DNA of 60,322 nucleotides from Bacteroidales bacterium. Its GTDB lineage: Bacteria > Bacteroidota > Bacteroidia > Bacteroidales > FEN-979. The translations under genes were made by a program, and so were the position numbers. Positions 35,936 through 45,720 of this stretch are shown here, in pieces; positions within the stretch are counted from its first letter, which is position 1; each line of letters starts with the position of its first letter. The stretch lies in the NCBI GenBank assembly GCA_017882335.1, contig JADGPR010000010.1, positions 1 through 60,322 of the forward strand, read 5' to 3'. The notes under the pieces were generated by a model. That model was given only the letters and a program-made list of their open reading frames with translations, was not told the origin of the DNA and did not search any database.

Positions 35936-38227
35936 TTATTTTTCTGTTTTATTGGCATATTGAGCATCTACAACCGCAATAGTAGTCATGTGTACGATCT
36001 CTCTTACGCTACATTCCATAGGAACTACATGTATCGGTTTGTTGATTCCCATGAGAATAGGACCGATGACTTCTGCGCCGCCAATTTCCTGCATGATTTT
36101 ATAGGCAATGTTTCCGGAACTTAAATTCGGGAATATTAAGGTATTAACATCATGATCGGCAATTTTTGAGAACGGAAACTTGGAATTGCACATTTCTCTG
36201 TTCAATGCAAAGTTTGCCTGGATCTCCCCGTCAACTAATAATTCCGGATGATTTTGATGCAAATAGTTTGTTGCCTGCCGCACTTTTTCGGGTCCATGGG
36301 TATGTTCGCCACCTTTTATCGATCCAAAGTTTGAATAAGAGAGCATGGCAATGACAGGTTCAATGTTGAAACGGTGAACCATCTCAGCTGTTAACAACGT
36401 AGTATCTGCAAGGGTTTTCCAGTCAGGATCAAGGTTGACCGTGGTATCAGCAAAGAAATAAGGACCTTTTTTGGTAAACACGATATACATACTTGAAATC
36501 CGGTTTAAATTTGGCTTTGGACCGATCAGTCTTAATGCAGGTCCCACAACTTCGCCATATTCATGGGAAACACCTGAAACCATTGCATCAGCCTCGCCGG
36601 TTTCTACCATCATGATCCCGAAGTAATTCCTGTTTTCAGTTAATTCATAAGCTTCATCCTTTGTAATACCTTTACGCTGCCGTTTTTTCCAGATCATTTC
36701 CGCAAACCGGGTTCTCCTCTCCTCTTCGCTCTTACATCTTGGATCAATGATAGTTATATCTCCGATATCAAGATTGTTTTCGGCAATAATTTGTTTTATT
36801 TGTTCAACATCTCCCAATAAAATTGGATTGGCAATCCCCTCGTGATAAACTTCATTTGCGGCTTTGAGGATTTTTAAATTGGTACCTTCCGCATATACGA
36901 TCCGTTTCGGATCCAGTTTTGCCCGCTGGGTGATGGAACGCAGAAGCTGATTTTCGTGGCCAAGTCGCAGACTTAATTCGGATTTATAAGCATCCCAGTC
37001 CGTTATTGGATTGCGTGCGACACCGGAATCCATTGCAGCTTTTGCAACAGCAGGCGCAACAGTGGTAATCAACCTCCAATCCAAGGGTTTGGGAATGAAA
37101 TAGTCACGGCCAAAGATCAGATTTTTAACATTATATGCTTCACTGACATTTTCCGGTACATCTTCTTTGGCCAGTTTTGCAAGCGCATAAACAGCAGCAA
37201 TTTTCATCTCTTCATTTATACAAGTGGCTCTCACATCCAGCGCTCCTCTGAAGATAAACGGGAAACCTAAAACATTGTTTACTTGATTCGGATAATCAGA
37301 CCGCCCCGTTGACATCAGCACATCACTTCTTGCGTCCATGGCGTCATCATAAGTGATTTCCGGATCAGGGTTGGCCATAGCAAAAACAATGGGATTCTTC
37401 GCCATCGAACGGACCATCTCTTTTGAAACAACATTCTTGGAGGATAATCCTAAAAACACATCAGCCTTTTCCATTGCTTCAGCTAAAGTATGGATATCCC
37501 GGTCGGTAGAAAAGATCTGTTTGTACTTGTTCAGGTCTGTTCTGTCTTTGCGAAGAACCCCTTTAGTATCCAGCATAACAACATTCTTTTTTTTGACTCC
37601 TAGGGATACCAGAAGTTTAAGACATGCTATTGCAGCGGCTCCTGCTCCATTCACCACGATCCTGACATCTTCCTTCTTTTTTCCGGCAATTTCCAATGCA
37701 TTAATCATGCCTGCAGCAGTGATAATAGCTGTTCCGTGCTGGTCATCATGCATAATAGGAATTTGAAGTTCTTTTTTTAATCTTTCTTCAATTTCAAAAC
37801 ATTCAGGCGCTTTGATGTCTTCAAGGTTGATCCCCCCAAATGTGACAGCGATTTGTTTTACGGTTTCAACGAATTTATCGATATCTCTGGTTTCGACTTC
37901 TATATCAAAAACATCTACATCAGCAAAAATCTTAAATAACAATCCTTTACCTTCCATTACCGGTTTCCCTGCATCTGCGCCGATATTTCCTAATCCAAGA
38001 ACTGCTGTTCCATTAGAGATGACTGCAACCAAATTTCCTTTTGAAGTATATTTGAATATGTCATCCGGGTTTTTTTGAATCTCCAGACAGGGAAAAGCAA
38101 CCCCCGGGGAATAGGCCAGCGATAGATCTCTTTGAGTGCTGTGTGGCTTGGTTGGAATAACTTCAATTTTTCCGGGACGACCTTCTGCATGATACCTCAA
38201 TGCATCTTCTTTCGTAATTTTTGCCAT
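35936..38227 (-). CDS. maeB: NADP-dependent malic enzyme with phosphotransacetylase-like domain
   Basis: Decarboxylates malate to pyruvate with NADP. The 763-residue protein has the MaeB architecture: malic N-domain (about 1-150, YSPGVAFPC), NAD-binding domain (about 160-400, VVNGAGAAAIAC) and a C-terminal phosphate-acetyltransferase-like domain (about 430-763) that in E. coli MaeB is regulatory and binds acetyl-CoA. It leads the operon maeB-aspartate aminotransferase-pckA. A TATTTTTG box lies about 150 bases upstream. Confidence 0.96.
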   Translation of the reverse strand: MAKITKEDALRYHAEGRPGKIEVIPTKPHSTQRDLSLAYSPGVAFPCLEIQKNPDDIFKYTSKGNLVAVISNGTAVLGLGNIGADAGKPVMEGKGLLFKIFADVDVFDIEVETRDIDKFVETVKQIAVTFGGINLEDIKAPECFEIEERLKKELQIPIMHDDQHGTAIITAAGMINALEIAGKKKEDVRIVVNGAGAAAIACLKLLVSLGVKKKNVVMLDTKGVLRKDRTDLNKYKQIFSTDRDIHTLAEAMEKADVFLGLSSKNVVSKEMVRSMAKNPIVFAMANPDPEITYDDAMDARSDVLMSTGRSDYPNQVNNVLGFPFIFRGALDVRATCINEEMKIAAVYALAKLAKEDVPENVSEAYNVKNLIFGRDYFIPKPLDWRLITTVAPAVAKAAMDSGVARNPITDWDAYKSELSLRLGHENQLLRSITQRAKLDPKRIVYAEGTNLKILKAANEVYHEGIANPILLGDVEQIKQIIAENNLDIGDITIIDPRCKSEEERRTRFAEMIWKKRQRKGITKDEAYELTENRNYFGIMMVETGEADAMVSGVSHEYGEVVGPALRLIGPKPNLNRISSMYIVFTKKGPYFFADTTVNLDPDWKTLADTTLLTAEMVHRFNIEPVIAMLSYSNFGSIKGGEHTHGPEKVRQATNYLHQNHPELLVDGEIQANFALNREMCNSKFPFSKIADHDVNTLIFPNLSSGNIAYKIMQEIGGAEVIGPILMGINKPIHVVPMECSVREIVHMTTIAVVDAQYANKTEK

Positions 38228-38377
38228 AGCTATACAAGTTTAAAGTTTTTAAGCGGAAGGAAATGAATTAACCAGTCAGGATGAGAAATAATTATTTATC
38301 TGTTTCTAAAATATTGATAGTTATCTATGTTCATTCAACTTTTAGTACTGATGATGATAGAATAGTTAACTTTTTCA

Positions 38378-38385
38378 CAAAAATA
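38378..38385 (-). promoter_or_regulatory. Putative -7 box (TATTTTTG) for the maeB operon
   Basis: Minus-strand TATTTTTG about 150 bases upstream of maeB in an AT-rich gap. Chance matches are likely in such sequence. Confidence 0.3.
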
Positions 38386-38409
38386 ATCATTAATAAATTA
38401 TAACGACCC

Positions 38410-38446
38410 GCCTCATAAAAATATTCTGCATTCCTGCATTCTTAAT
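38410..38446. repeat. Heptad array at the 3' end of the alpha-galactosidase gene
   Basis: Imperfect ATTCTGC/ATTCCTGC/ATTCTTA/ATTCTGA units reach the TAA stop (38442-38444) of the GH27 gene. Confidence 0.55.
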
Positions 38447-40709
38447 TCTGAATTACTTTAATAAGCATAACCCCATGTGGCAGCACATTCATTTCGAAAT
38501 GCTTTTCAACCGCACCGAGGTCTGTCTGTCGCCAGATATCCCTCATATTCCATCGGCCCTTCAGTTTGATATCTTTCATGTCAACCGGGACATTTAACGG
38601 TTTTTCCGTGAGGTTAAACAACCCTATTGCTTTACTTCCATCTTCCAGGTCTTTGACCCAGACCTCATAGGATTCATTTGCTTTGGCCCGTGTTGCCTGT
38701 TTGCCCAATGGATCCTGGTTTACAGCTATGACTTCATCATTTGTAAGAAGATTCAGTGTAAATGCATCGAGCTGACTCAGGTCACATCCGATTAGCAAGG
38801 GCGAAGATAAAAGGCTCCAAAGACTGATGTGCGTGTATTGTTCGCTTGGGGTGAGCCGTGAATAATGCAACGCAGGTCCCCAGCCTACCCATCCAACCAC
38901 CAGCATATCCGGATCATTCCAGCGACCCGGAGCAGAATACGGCGAACATTTTCCCTGGCTGAACCCAATCCCGGAAAGGCTTTCCCAGGTATCTTCTATA
39001 TCTCCGGTAGTCCTCCATGAATTTCCATCGACCTCTGCGCCCCATTCCCACACTTTCCCCATTCCATATTGGCATAAGCTGTAATGAATGTCGCGGTTTA
39101 CCTTGCGTATCGCCTTTTTCATCACCTGGTAAGGATGTTTTAATTGCGCTTTGGTCGGATTCGGGGCAATATTCCCGTACGAACACCAGTCATACTTCAG
39201 GTAATCAATGCCCCAGGCGGCATAGGCTTCTGCATCTTTTTCCTCAAAAGTGTAGCTGCCTTCATACCCGCCACAGGTTTTTGGTCCCGGCGAGGAATAG
39301 ATTCCGATTTTGAGGCCAAGCGAATGCACATAGGAACAAAGCGTATACATGTTGGGGAATTTTGAATTGGTCAGGATCTTTCCATCCTTGTCGTGCATGT
39401 ATTCCCATCCGTCATCAATGTTGATATAGGTCCACCCGTGATCGATCAAACCGCTTGATTTCATGGCTTCGGCCGATTGACGAATCTTTTCATCACTCAC
39501 GCTTAATCCCCAGCAATTCCAGCTGTTCCATCCGAGCGGAGGCGTAAGTGAAAGGGTGTTGCCACAAACAATCTTCAGGTTCCGCGTAGCAGTGCCCGAT
39601 ATGTTTTTTACAGTAAGGTTTACGAGGTATTCGCCTTTTTTCTTCAATGCACCAGTGATCAACCCGTTAATTGAATCAATGGTTAATCCTTCCGGAAGAT
39701 CTTTGGCGGAATATTTTAATGGAACTTCGCCGGTTGCTGCAACTTTGAAAAGGAAAGGCGACCAGGGCCTCACGCCAAATACCCTGGCCCCATTGATCCT
39801 TGGTTCTTTTTTTTCGGCAGGAGTGAGGATGTAAGGAAGTTCCATATTTTCCGTTACGCTTTGTCCCGAAAGGTTTTCTTTAAAGATGATCTCTGCAGAT
39901 GAAGGCTTTGACGGGTCGGTTTGAAAGGAAAAGCCGGTTTCTGTTTTAGAGTTTCGGGCAAGTTTGAGAGCCGTGTCTTTATGAAAAAGTACAGCACCGG
40001 TCGAATAAGAAATAACGTTCAACGATAAGATTCCGCTGAAATCATCTTTTCCCGATCGGTTTTCTATCGTGAATTTCCGGCTGATGAAATTGTCATTGCG
40101 GAAAACAAATGTGTTTTTTGTGAAGTCAAATTTCACATAATCACCAAAACTGACCATGGAAACTGCAAACGGCTTTGAGAACATTCCCCCTGCGCCATTC
40201 TGGTCATATACCCTCACCGCGATTACATTTTCCTTATCCCACATGATCCGCTCATCATTCACATTCAAAACATACCGCCTCTCGGTATTCCATATTCCCT
40301 GCTCTTTTATAAATTCATTGCCGGGAGCCTTCTTTATAGCCTGGGTTCTGGCATTCTGTCCGATCATTTCACCGTTCAGGAAAACCTGGTCACAGTCGTC
40401 GATACGACCCAGCAGGAATTGGATGCTGTCTTTCATCAGGGATTTTTCTTTCAGGGATGAAGGAAGAAGAAATCTGATGCGGTACCAGGCAAAGCCGTCG
40501 AGTTTTTCAAAACCCTGGTCTTCCCATATTTTGTTCGGAAGGATGGTGACCCATTTGGAATCATCGAAGGAAGGCGCAACCCATGCCATATTATCTCCCG
40601 CTTTAAATTTCCAGGGGATGTTCAGGTCGATGAGGTTTTCTTTCTTTTCTGTTGAGCAGGATATGGCAAACAGCAATGCCATGATGAATAAAATGTAGAT
40701 TTTTTTCAT
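38442..40709 (-). CDS. GH27 alpha-galactosidase lipoprotein with N-terminal jelly-roll
   Basis: A 755-residue lipoprotein (lipobox ending at Cys18). Domains: a beta-galactosidase-type sugar-binding jelly-roll (about 35-200), an immunoglobulin-like region, a putative-Ig (He_PIG) domain (about 330-395, DLPEGLTIDSINGLITG) and a GH27 barrel from about 400. Landmarks of the barrel are PPLGWNSWNCWG, nucleophile Asp in YLKYDWCSYG (about 505) and acid/base Asp in GRWNDPDML (about 600). It should cleave terminal alpha-galactose, or alpha-N-acetylgalactosamine in some members, from glycans. No SusC/SusD pair is adjacent, so it is not in a classical utilisation locus. It follows the methyltransferase gene by 48 bases. 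Confidence 0.93.
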   Translation of the reverse strand: MKKIYILFIMALLFAISCSTEKKENLIDLNIPWKFKAGDNMAWVAPSFDDSKWVTILPNKIWEDQGFEKLDGFAWYRIRFLLPSSLKEKSLMKDSIQFLLGRIDDCDQVFLNGEMIGQNARTQAIKKAPGNEFIKEQGIWNTERRYVLNVNDERIMWDKENVIAVRVYDQNGAGGMFSKPFAVSMVSFGDYVKFDFTKNTFVFRNDNFISRKFTIENRSGKDDFSGILSLNVISYSTGAVLFHKDTALKLARNSKTETGFSFQTDPSKPSSAEIIFKENLSGQSVTENMELPYILTPAEKKEPRINGARVFGVRPWSPFLFKVAATGEVPLKYSAKDLPEGLTIDSINGLITGALKKKGEYLVNLTVKNISGTATRNLKIVCGNTLSLTPPLGWNSWNCWGLSVSDEKIRQSAEAMKSSGLIDHGWTYINIDDGWEYMHDKDGKILTNSKFPNMYTLCSYVHSLGLKIGIYSSPGPKTCGGYEGSYTFEEKDAEAYAAWGIDYLKYDWCSYGNIAPNPTKAQLKHPYQVMKKAIRKVNRDIHYSLCQYGMGKVWEWGAEVDGNSWRTTGDIEDTWESLSGIGFSQGKCSPYSAPGRWNDPDMLVVGWVGWGPALHYSRLTPSEQYTHISLWSLLSSPLLIGCDLSQLDAFTLNLLTNDEVIAVNQDPLGKQATRAKANESYEVWVKDLEDGSKAIGLFNLTEKPLNVPVDMKDIKLKGRWNMRDIWRQTDLGAVEKHFEMNVLPHGVMLIKVIQN

Positions 40710-40757
40710 GGTGATCAGGATTCGGTTTTTAAAAGATTTAGTGGTGAATTGGTGATT

Positions 40758-41816
40758 TTATTTTTTAATGAACAAAGCATGAATCTCATGACCAACATTT
40801 CTCCGTGGATCAAGATGGATGAGCCAGTGATGCTTATACCGGCAATACAGGTTAATCAGCCACACTATTTTTGTCCGGAAGATAAAAACATCGAGGATCT
40901 CATCTTTTTGAAAATATTGCGCTCCCTGGTTTTTTTCGTGCAACCGGATCAATTCATCTGCACGTTGTTTAGTGGATACCGGTACTGCCAGTTTTTCTTT
41001 CCTCTTCCATCCTTTTCCCCTCAAAGCATACTTAACCTGGTAGGTATAATATTCTAGCTTTGAGAATCCTGAATCGGTCAAACACTTCAACAAACCGGCA
41101 CCCTCAAAATAATTGACATGGTTGATCAGGAGTTCGGAGGGTTTCTTCCGGAATTCCCAGTTGATGTAATGCCCCCACACATCCTCTTTTCCGTTTGGAG
41201 TGATGAAATGAAACAAGCCATGCGGGTTCAGCAATGCAGCGATATTCAGGATCACCCTTCCGATATCTGTAACATGTTCAAGGATATCCCGTGCAATAAT
41301 GAGATCGAATTTCCGGTCTTCGAATAAACGGATATCTTCAGGACTTCCGCTGAAAACATTAAACACGTGAATCTCCTGGTTCATTTTCATTACTTCATCC
41401 ACGATGTCGACAACGGTGATCCTGCATCCCGGAAAGATGAATTGAATCCCTGCCGAAAAATATCCCGAACCCGGCCCGAATTCGAGGATCGTTTCAGGAT
41501 GAACTCCTTTTTTCTGAAGAGATCTTGCAAAAACGATACCCCTGCGGTAGTTCCTCAGGAGGTTTCGCTTTTGTTCAAGAACCGGGGTTTCAATGATCTC
41601 CTTCAGATAATAAGCGTGACAACCAATCGCTGTATTCTCCAAGGTAATCATCGGATCCAGCTGGATCAGCTTACAGGATGTACATTGTACGATATTGCAA
41701 TTCTGCAGGTTCCAGAATTCTGTTTCCGCAATCTTAATACCCTCCGAAGAACCGCAGATCCTGCAGGGCTCCTGCCGTACAACGCTTTCGCTAATAAAAT
41801 CTGATTGCTTAACCAT
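40758..41816 (-). CDS. Class I SAM-dependent methyltransferase with N-terminal Cys motifs
   Basis: A 352-residue methyltransferase. An N-terminal zinc-ribbon-like CRIC...CTSC (about 18-48) precedes a Methyltransf_23-type Rossmann domain with ILEFGPGSGYFS (motif I, about 110), VVDIVDEV and DLIIARDILEHV. The C-terminal part is long and basic. This layout resembles the C-methyltransferases of sugar or polysaccharide biosynthesis, but substrate cannot be deduced. Upstream is a 530-base repeat-filled gap; downstream is the GH27 gene. Confidence 0.85.
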   Translation of the reverse strand: MVKQSDFISESVVRQEPCRICGSSEGIKIAETEFWNLQNCNIVQCTSCKLIQLDPMITLENTAIGCHAYYLKEIIETPVLEQKRNLLRNYRRGIVFARSLQKKGVHPETILEFGPGSGYFSAGIQFIFPGCRITVVDIVDEVMKMNQEIHVFNVFSGSPEDIRLFEDRKFDLIIARDILEHVTDIGRVILNIAALLNPHGLFHFITPNGKEDVWGHYINWEFRKKPSELLINHVNYFEGAGLLKCLTDSGFSKLEYYTYQVKYALRGKGWKRKEKLAVPVSTKQRADELIRLHEKNQGAQYFQKDEILDVFIFRTKIVWLINLYCRYKHHWLIHLDPRRNVGHEIHALFIKK

Positions 41817-42348
41817 TCAGTTGATAAAGTTAATGAGACTGACATTTTGCGAACGTAGTGAAGCAAAATGACTAGTCGAATTAATCCCGACGAAGGAGGG
41901 ATCTCAGTTAAAGTTTGTAAAGTTAATAAAGTTCATTACTCTATAAGTTTACGTTTTCTACACCTCTAAATGTCTCCTTATGGTTAATCAGGAATTTCAT
42001 ACAGGTAAAGAAAAAATGTTCTCGCTGATTTTCGCAGATTAAACGCTGATTAACGCAGAAAATATAATGACACGGTAATTCAGATAGAGTAAATTAAATA
42101 TACGATTGTGATTTTCTCTGCGAAAATTTGCGGAAAATCTGCGAAAACCTGCCTACCGGCAGGCAGGTCTGCGAGAAACCTTTTTCTTAATATTTCTTTA
42201 ACCACAAAGTCCGCCAAGTTTTAGCAAAGTTCGCAGAGAGAGATAAGGAATCTTATTGTCTAATGCCCAATGCCTAATGCCTTGTTGAGTATAGCTTAAA
42301 GTTTAAACTTCCAATAACCGTATATTTGCTGATTAACAATGGTGAAAA
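41817..42348. repeat. Repeat-filled intergenic region with inverted CGCAGATT element
   Basis: No gene in 532 bases. Contents: hairpin CATTTTGC...GCAAAATG (41843-41870) with a CCCGACGAAGGAGGGA segment after it; an inverted element with arms at 42019-42060 and 42115-42178, built from TTTTCGCAGATT units around a 54-base AT-rich loop; a 22-base palindrome inside the right arm (42147-42168); a looser ACCACAAAGTCC-type array (42200-42240); and three exact heptads (TAATGCC, CAATGCC, TAATGCC) at 42261-42281. Confidence 0.8.
42321..42328 (+). promoter_or_regulatory. -7 box (TATATTTG) for the FAD-dependent oxidoreductase
   Basis: TATATTTGC, an exact TAnnTTTG match 20 bases before the ATG at 42349. The -33 element is weak. 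Confidence 0.5.
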
Positions 42349-43887
42349 ATGGGTTATAAGATCATAGAGCTTAAACTTCCAACGGGTTATTCCGATAAGG
42401 AATTAAAGGAAAGGATTTTGAAGGAATGCGGGAGCAGAGATGTCACCTGGCAGATTGAGACAAAGAGCCTGGATGCCAGGAAGAAGGGAAATATCCATTG
42501 GCTGATGCGGATTGCCGTTACTTCACAGGATATCAAGGGTGATGAACCGGAACAAGGTTCGCCGCTTGAAATCTCTTATGCAAAAAGGAATAAGAGAGTT
42601 GTGATCACGGGGAGCGGACCGGCGGGTTTTTTTGCAGCCTATGTTTTGCAGAAAGCGGGGTTTGATACCATCATCCTGGAACGTGGCGCGGAGGTTGACA
42701 AGCGGGCGGCAGGCATTGCGAATTTCGAACATACCGGAGAATTCAGCCCGGTTGCTAATTACTCATTTGGTGAAGGCGGGGCAGGAACCTTCTCCGATGG
42801 CAAGCTCACTTCCCGTTCCAAACACATCTCTCCTGAACGCGATTTTTTTCTTGAGGAATATATAGATGCCGGTGCCCCTGAAGAGATCCGCTATATGACG
42901 CATCCCCACGTGGGAAGTGATAACCTGAAGAACATCGTAAAAAAACTCAGAACGAAATACACAACTCTCGGAGGAAAGATCCGGTTTGAAAAAACCCTTC
43001 GCGAAATGGCCGTCAAGGACGGGAAGATCAAAGAGGCGATTACGGAAGACGATACGATACCTGCCGATTATTTTATTGTTGCACCGGGACATTCCTCTTA
43101 TGAAACCTACCGGATGCTGATCGCGATGGGCGTTCAATTCCGTACTAAAGGATTTGCACTCGGCTGCCGCGCCGAACACTTGCAGTCCGACATCAACCGC
43201 GCACAATGGGGCGTTGAGGGACTTCCCGGTGTAAAAGCAGCCGAATACCGCCTGGCATCTGACGGAGACGGGAAACACCCGGTTTATTCTTTCTGTATGT
43301 GCCCGGGTGGCATTGTAGTTCCGGCAGCAACCTACAAACATATCAACATTGTGAACGGGATGAGTTTTTACGGAAGGAACGGACGGTTTTCCAATGCTGC
43401 CTGCGTTGCGGGGGTACATCCCGATGAACTTGCAGGCAGGAAGGTGACTGCGTTGGAAGCCCTTCAATGGCTTGAAAATCTGGAAGCCTCCTTTTTCGAT
43501 TTTGCAAAAGGTTACCAGGCGCCGTTTTGCAGTATCAGCGATTTCCTCCGGGAGAAGGAACCCCATAAACTCCCCGAAACCAGCTATCCTCTCGGACTTA
43601 TACCTGCTCCCCTCTGGAATATTCTTCCCCCGGCAGTTTCAGCTTCGATCAGGCAAGGGCTGGCAGATTTCTGCAGAAAGATAAAAGGTTATGAAAAGGG
43701 AAACCTCCTTGGTTTGGAAAGCAAGACATCCTCCCCGGTACAGGTGATCCGTGAGCAAAACGGACTGTGCACCGGGTTTGCCAATCTTTTTCTGGCAGGG
43801 GAGGGAAGCGGCTACTCCGGCGGTATTGTTTCCAGCGCTGCCGATGGGATCAAAATAGCCATGAATATTTTAAAAGAAGGGAATTAA
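42349..43887 (+). CDS. FAD-dependent dehydrogenase, COG2509 family
   Basis: A 512-residue flavoprotein. A short N-terminal ferredoxin-like segment (about 1-85) precedes the FAD Rossmann motif GSGPAGFFAAYVLQ (about 88-101) and the second dinucleotide site; SFGEGGAGTFSDGKL is diagnostic of the COG2509 family, as is GEGSGYSGGIVSSAADG at the C-terminus, which places the flavin. The family's natural substrate is not known. It converges with the next gene; stop codons overlap by 4 bases. Confidence 0.92.
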   Translation: MGYKIIELKLPTGYSDKELKERILKECGSRDVTWQIETKSLDARKKGNIHWLMRIAVTSQDIKGDEPEQGSPLEISYAKRNKRVVITGSGPAGFFAAYVLQKAGFDTIILERGAEVDKRAAGIANFEHTGEFSPVANYSFGEGGAGTFSDGKLTSRSKHISPERDFFLEEYIDAGAPEEIRYMTHPHVGSDNLKNIVKKLRTKYTTLGGKIRFEKTLREMAVKDGKIKEAITEDDTIPADYFIVAPGHSSYETYRMLIAMGVQFRTKGFALGCRAEHLQSDINRAQWGVEGLPGVKAAEYRLASDGDGKHPVYSFCMCPGGIVVPAATYKHINIVNGMSFYGRNGRFSNAACVAGVHPDELAGRKVTALEALQWLENLEASFFDFAKGYQAPFCSISDFLREKEPHKLPETSYPLGLIPAPLWNILPPAVSASIRQGLADFCRKIKGYEKGNLLGLESKTSSPVQVIREQNGLCTGFANLFLAGEGSGYSGGIVSSAADGIKIAMNILKEGN

Positions 43888-45140
43888 TGCGGCGTCATGC
43901 ACGACTGCGCCGCCAGCCATGCCGTTGAAAAGGCAAGCTGAAGGTTAAATCCACCGGTGTCGGCATCCAGGTCGATCACCTCTCCGGCAAAATAGAGATT
44001 CTTTACCAGTTTTGATTCCATTGTCTTAGCATTGATCTCGCCGGTGACAACTCCTCCGGCGGTAATGATCGCTTCCTTAAACGGCCGGAAACCATTAACC
44101 CGGAACCTCAGATCTTTCATCATCATCAGGATCTTTTTGCGTTCTTTGGCCTGAAGCTGGTGGCCTTCCTTCTGTCCGTCGATGTTCAGTTCCTTCAGAA
44201 ATACCGGGATCAGCGAAGAGGGCAGCCACAACCTGAAAAGGTTATCAATCTTCCTTTTTCCGTTCTCATCCAGGTCGCGCAAGAGGCGGTTATCCAGTTT
44301 AACCTCATCCAGCGCGGGTTTCAGGTCGACTGATACCTCTACCTTATGGCCTTTCAGTAACTCATCAACAATGAAGCGGCTCAGGCTAAGGATGATGGGC
44401 CCGGTAAGCCCGAAATGCGTAAAGAGCATCTCTCCGAATTCTTCTTTCAGTTTCTTTCCACTCACCCATACGATGGCTTTGACATTCTTCAGGCTGAGTC
44501 CCTGGAGCCGCTGTGCCATGTCGCCTTCCGTTTCAACCGGTACGAGTGCAGGCCTTGGTGTTTCTATCGTGTGACCAGCTTTTTTAGCCATCCGGTAACC
44601 GTCGCCTGTAGATCCTGTGGCAGGATAGGAACAGCCACCCGTGCAAAGAATAACGTTCCGGCAGGTGATATTAGTGGCTTTCCCATTCGCCTTGACCAGA
44701 AGTCCTTTCACTTCCCCCGCAATAGTGATCATTCGTTCAACCTGATGTCCATACCTGATCTCGACATGATTTGCATTTACCCATTTCAGGAGCGCCTTTA
44801 CAACATCGGCAGAGCTGTTGGAAGCGGGAAACACTCTTCCGCCTCTTTCCACAATGGTTTCAGTTCCATATTTTTCAAGTAAACGGATGATATCACCGGA
44901 GAAAAAAGTAGCAAATGCATGTTTTAGAAACCGGGAGTTAGGATAGATATGATCATAGAAATCACTTTGCGGGGCATCATTGGTGATGTTGCACCGGCCC
45001 TTCCCGGTGATCAGCAGTTTTCTCCCGGCCCGTTCCATTTTCTCGATCAGCAGTACCTTCCCTCCAAGCTCGGCAACCCTGCCGGCTGCGATCAGCCCTG
45101 CGGCACCCGCACCAACTACTACTACATCATAATCATTCAT
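43884..45140 (-). CDS. NAD(P)/FAD-dependent oxidoreductase, HI0933/BaiN family
   Basis: A 418-residue flavoprotein of the HI0933-like family (YhiN/BaiN). The FAD motif VVVGAGAAGLIAAGR is at the very N-terminus, GKGRCNITN near 45 and GGVVTGEINAKTMESK with YFAGEVIDLDADTGGFN near the C-terminus are diagnostic. BaiN members reduce bile-acid intermediates in gut clostridia, but most members have no known substrate. The frame can be opened ten codons higher at a TTG (45170); the ATG at 45140 places the FAD strand normally and is preferred. Confidence 0.92.
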   Translation of the reverse strand: MNDYDVVVVGAGAAGLIAAGRVAELGGKVLLIEKMERAGRKLLITGKGRCNITNDAPQSDFYDHIYPNSRFLKHAFATFFSGDIIRLLEKYGTETIVERGGRVFPASNSSADVVKALLKWVNANHVEIRYGHQVERMITIAGEVKGLLVKANGKATNITCRNVILCTGGCSYPATGSTGDGYRMAKKAGHTIETPRPALVPVETEGDMAQRLQGLSLKNVKAIVWVSGKKLKEEFGEMLFTHFGLTGPIILSLSRFIVDELLKGHKVEVSVDLKPALDEVKLDNRLLRDLDENGKRKIDNLFRLWLPSSLIPVFLKELNIDGQKEGHQLQAKERKKILMMMKDLRFRVNGFRPFKEAIITAGGVVTGEINAKTMESKLVKNLYFAGEVIDLDADTGGFNLQLAFSTAWLAAQSCMTPH

Positions 45141-45720
45141 GGAAAACTGGAAGACGATTTTACGGATCAAAGATACGGGATCTTCTTTGATATGCCCTCA
45201 GGCAGGGGTTAACCATAAAAGAAAGAGGTTATCTTAGCGATGAAAAAACTCGATTTTACACGTTCTTCCATTAATGAAATCAACTCATATTAACTCAAAA
45301 AAAACAAATAATATTTAAGGAATATATGGAATAAAAATATTTGGTGATTTTGGTTTTCATAGGTTTTGAAATAGCGAACGATCTTTGAAATTTGCTGCTA
45401 ATTTCTCAACCAAGCTGATCATTGGTTGATCAAGATTTTTTTCTACCGGAAATGCGATAGAAAGCATACCCTGGGGGATGGTTGTCGAAAGCGCCGTGAA
45501 CACCGATAGGTTTTTAAAGCGGCACTGGCGGATCAGGTGAGGTTCTGTTCTTAGGGTTTCAACAAATTCAATCTCATACCACGCTGTCGGAACACGGAAG
45601 GATAGATGATAAGGTCCAGCAGAGTGCGTTTATTGAAAATTTTTGTCAGCATTTGTGCAACTGTTTTGCGATCCAAATATAGGCAACTTATAAGAACATG
45701 ATGCCATTTAGTTGTAAAGA
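45141..45720. other. Non-coding region with probable gene remnant
   Basis: The 580 bases between the HI0933-type gene and ppdK hold no intact gene. The half near ppdK contains the protein-like open stretch listed separately (45357-45629). The rest (45141-45356) is AT-rich with nothing I can identify. Confidence 0.5.
45357..45629 (-). pseudogene. Possible gene remnant without a start codon
   Basis: An open stretch of 90 codons (stop TAA at 45630-45632 to TGA at 45357-45359) reads THSAGPYHLSFRVPTAWYEI and ends SLVEKLAANFKDRSLFQNL. Its composition looks like a real protein C-terminus, but there is no usable start and the next frame carries a different protein-like segment upstream (KTVAQMLTKIFNKRTLLDLI). 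A truncated or frameshifted gene is the simplest explanation. I do not recognise the family. Confidence 0.35.

Noticed and set aside
41843-41870. Hairpin CATTTTGC...GCAAAATG considered as an intrinsic terminator
   Set aside because: It lies upstream of the methyltransferase start, has a 12-base loop and no T-run on either side; listed instead as part of the repeat region.
42763-43566. 267-codon open frame opposite the COG2509 flavoprotein
   Set aside because: Antisense shadow; flavoprotein motifs are clear on the plus strand.
45141-45170. TTG start extending the HI0933-type flavoprotein by ten residues
   Set aside because: The ATG at 45140 directly precedes the FAD-binding strand as in the family; the extension has no support.
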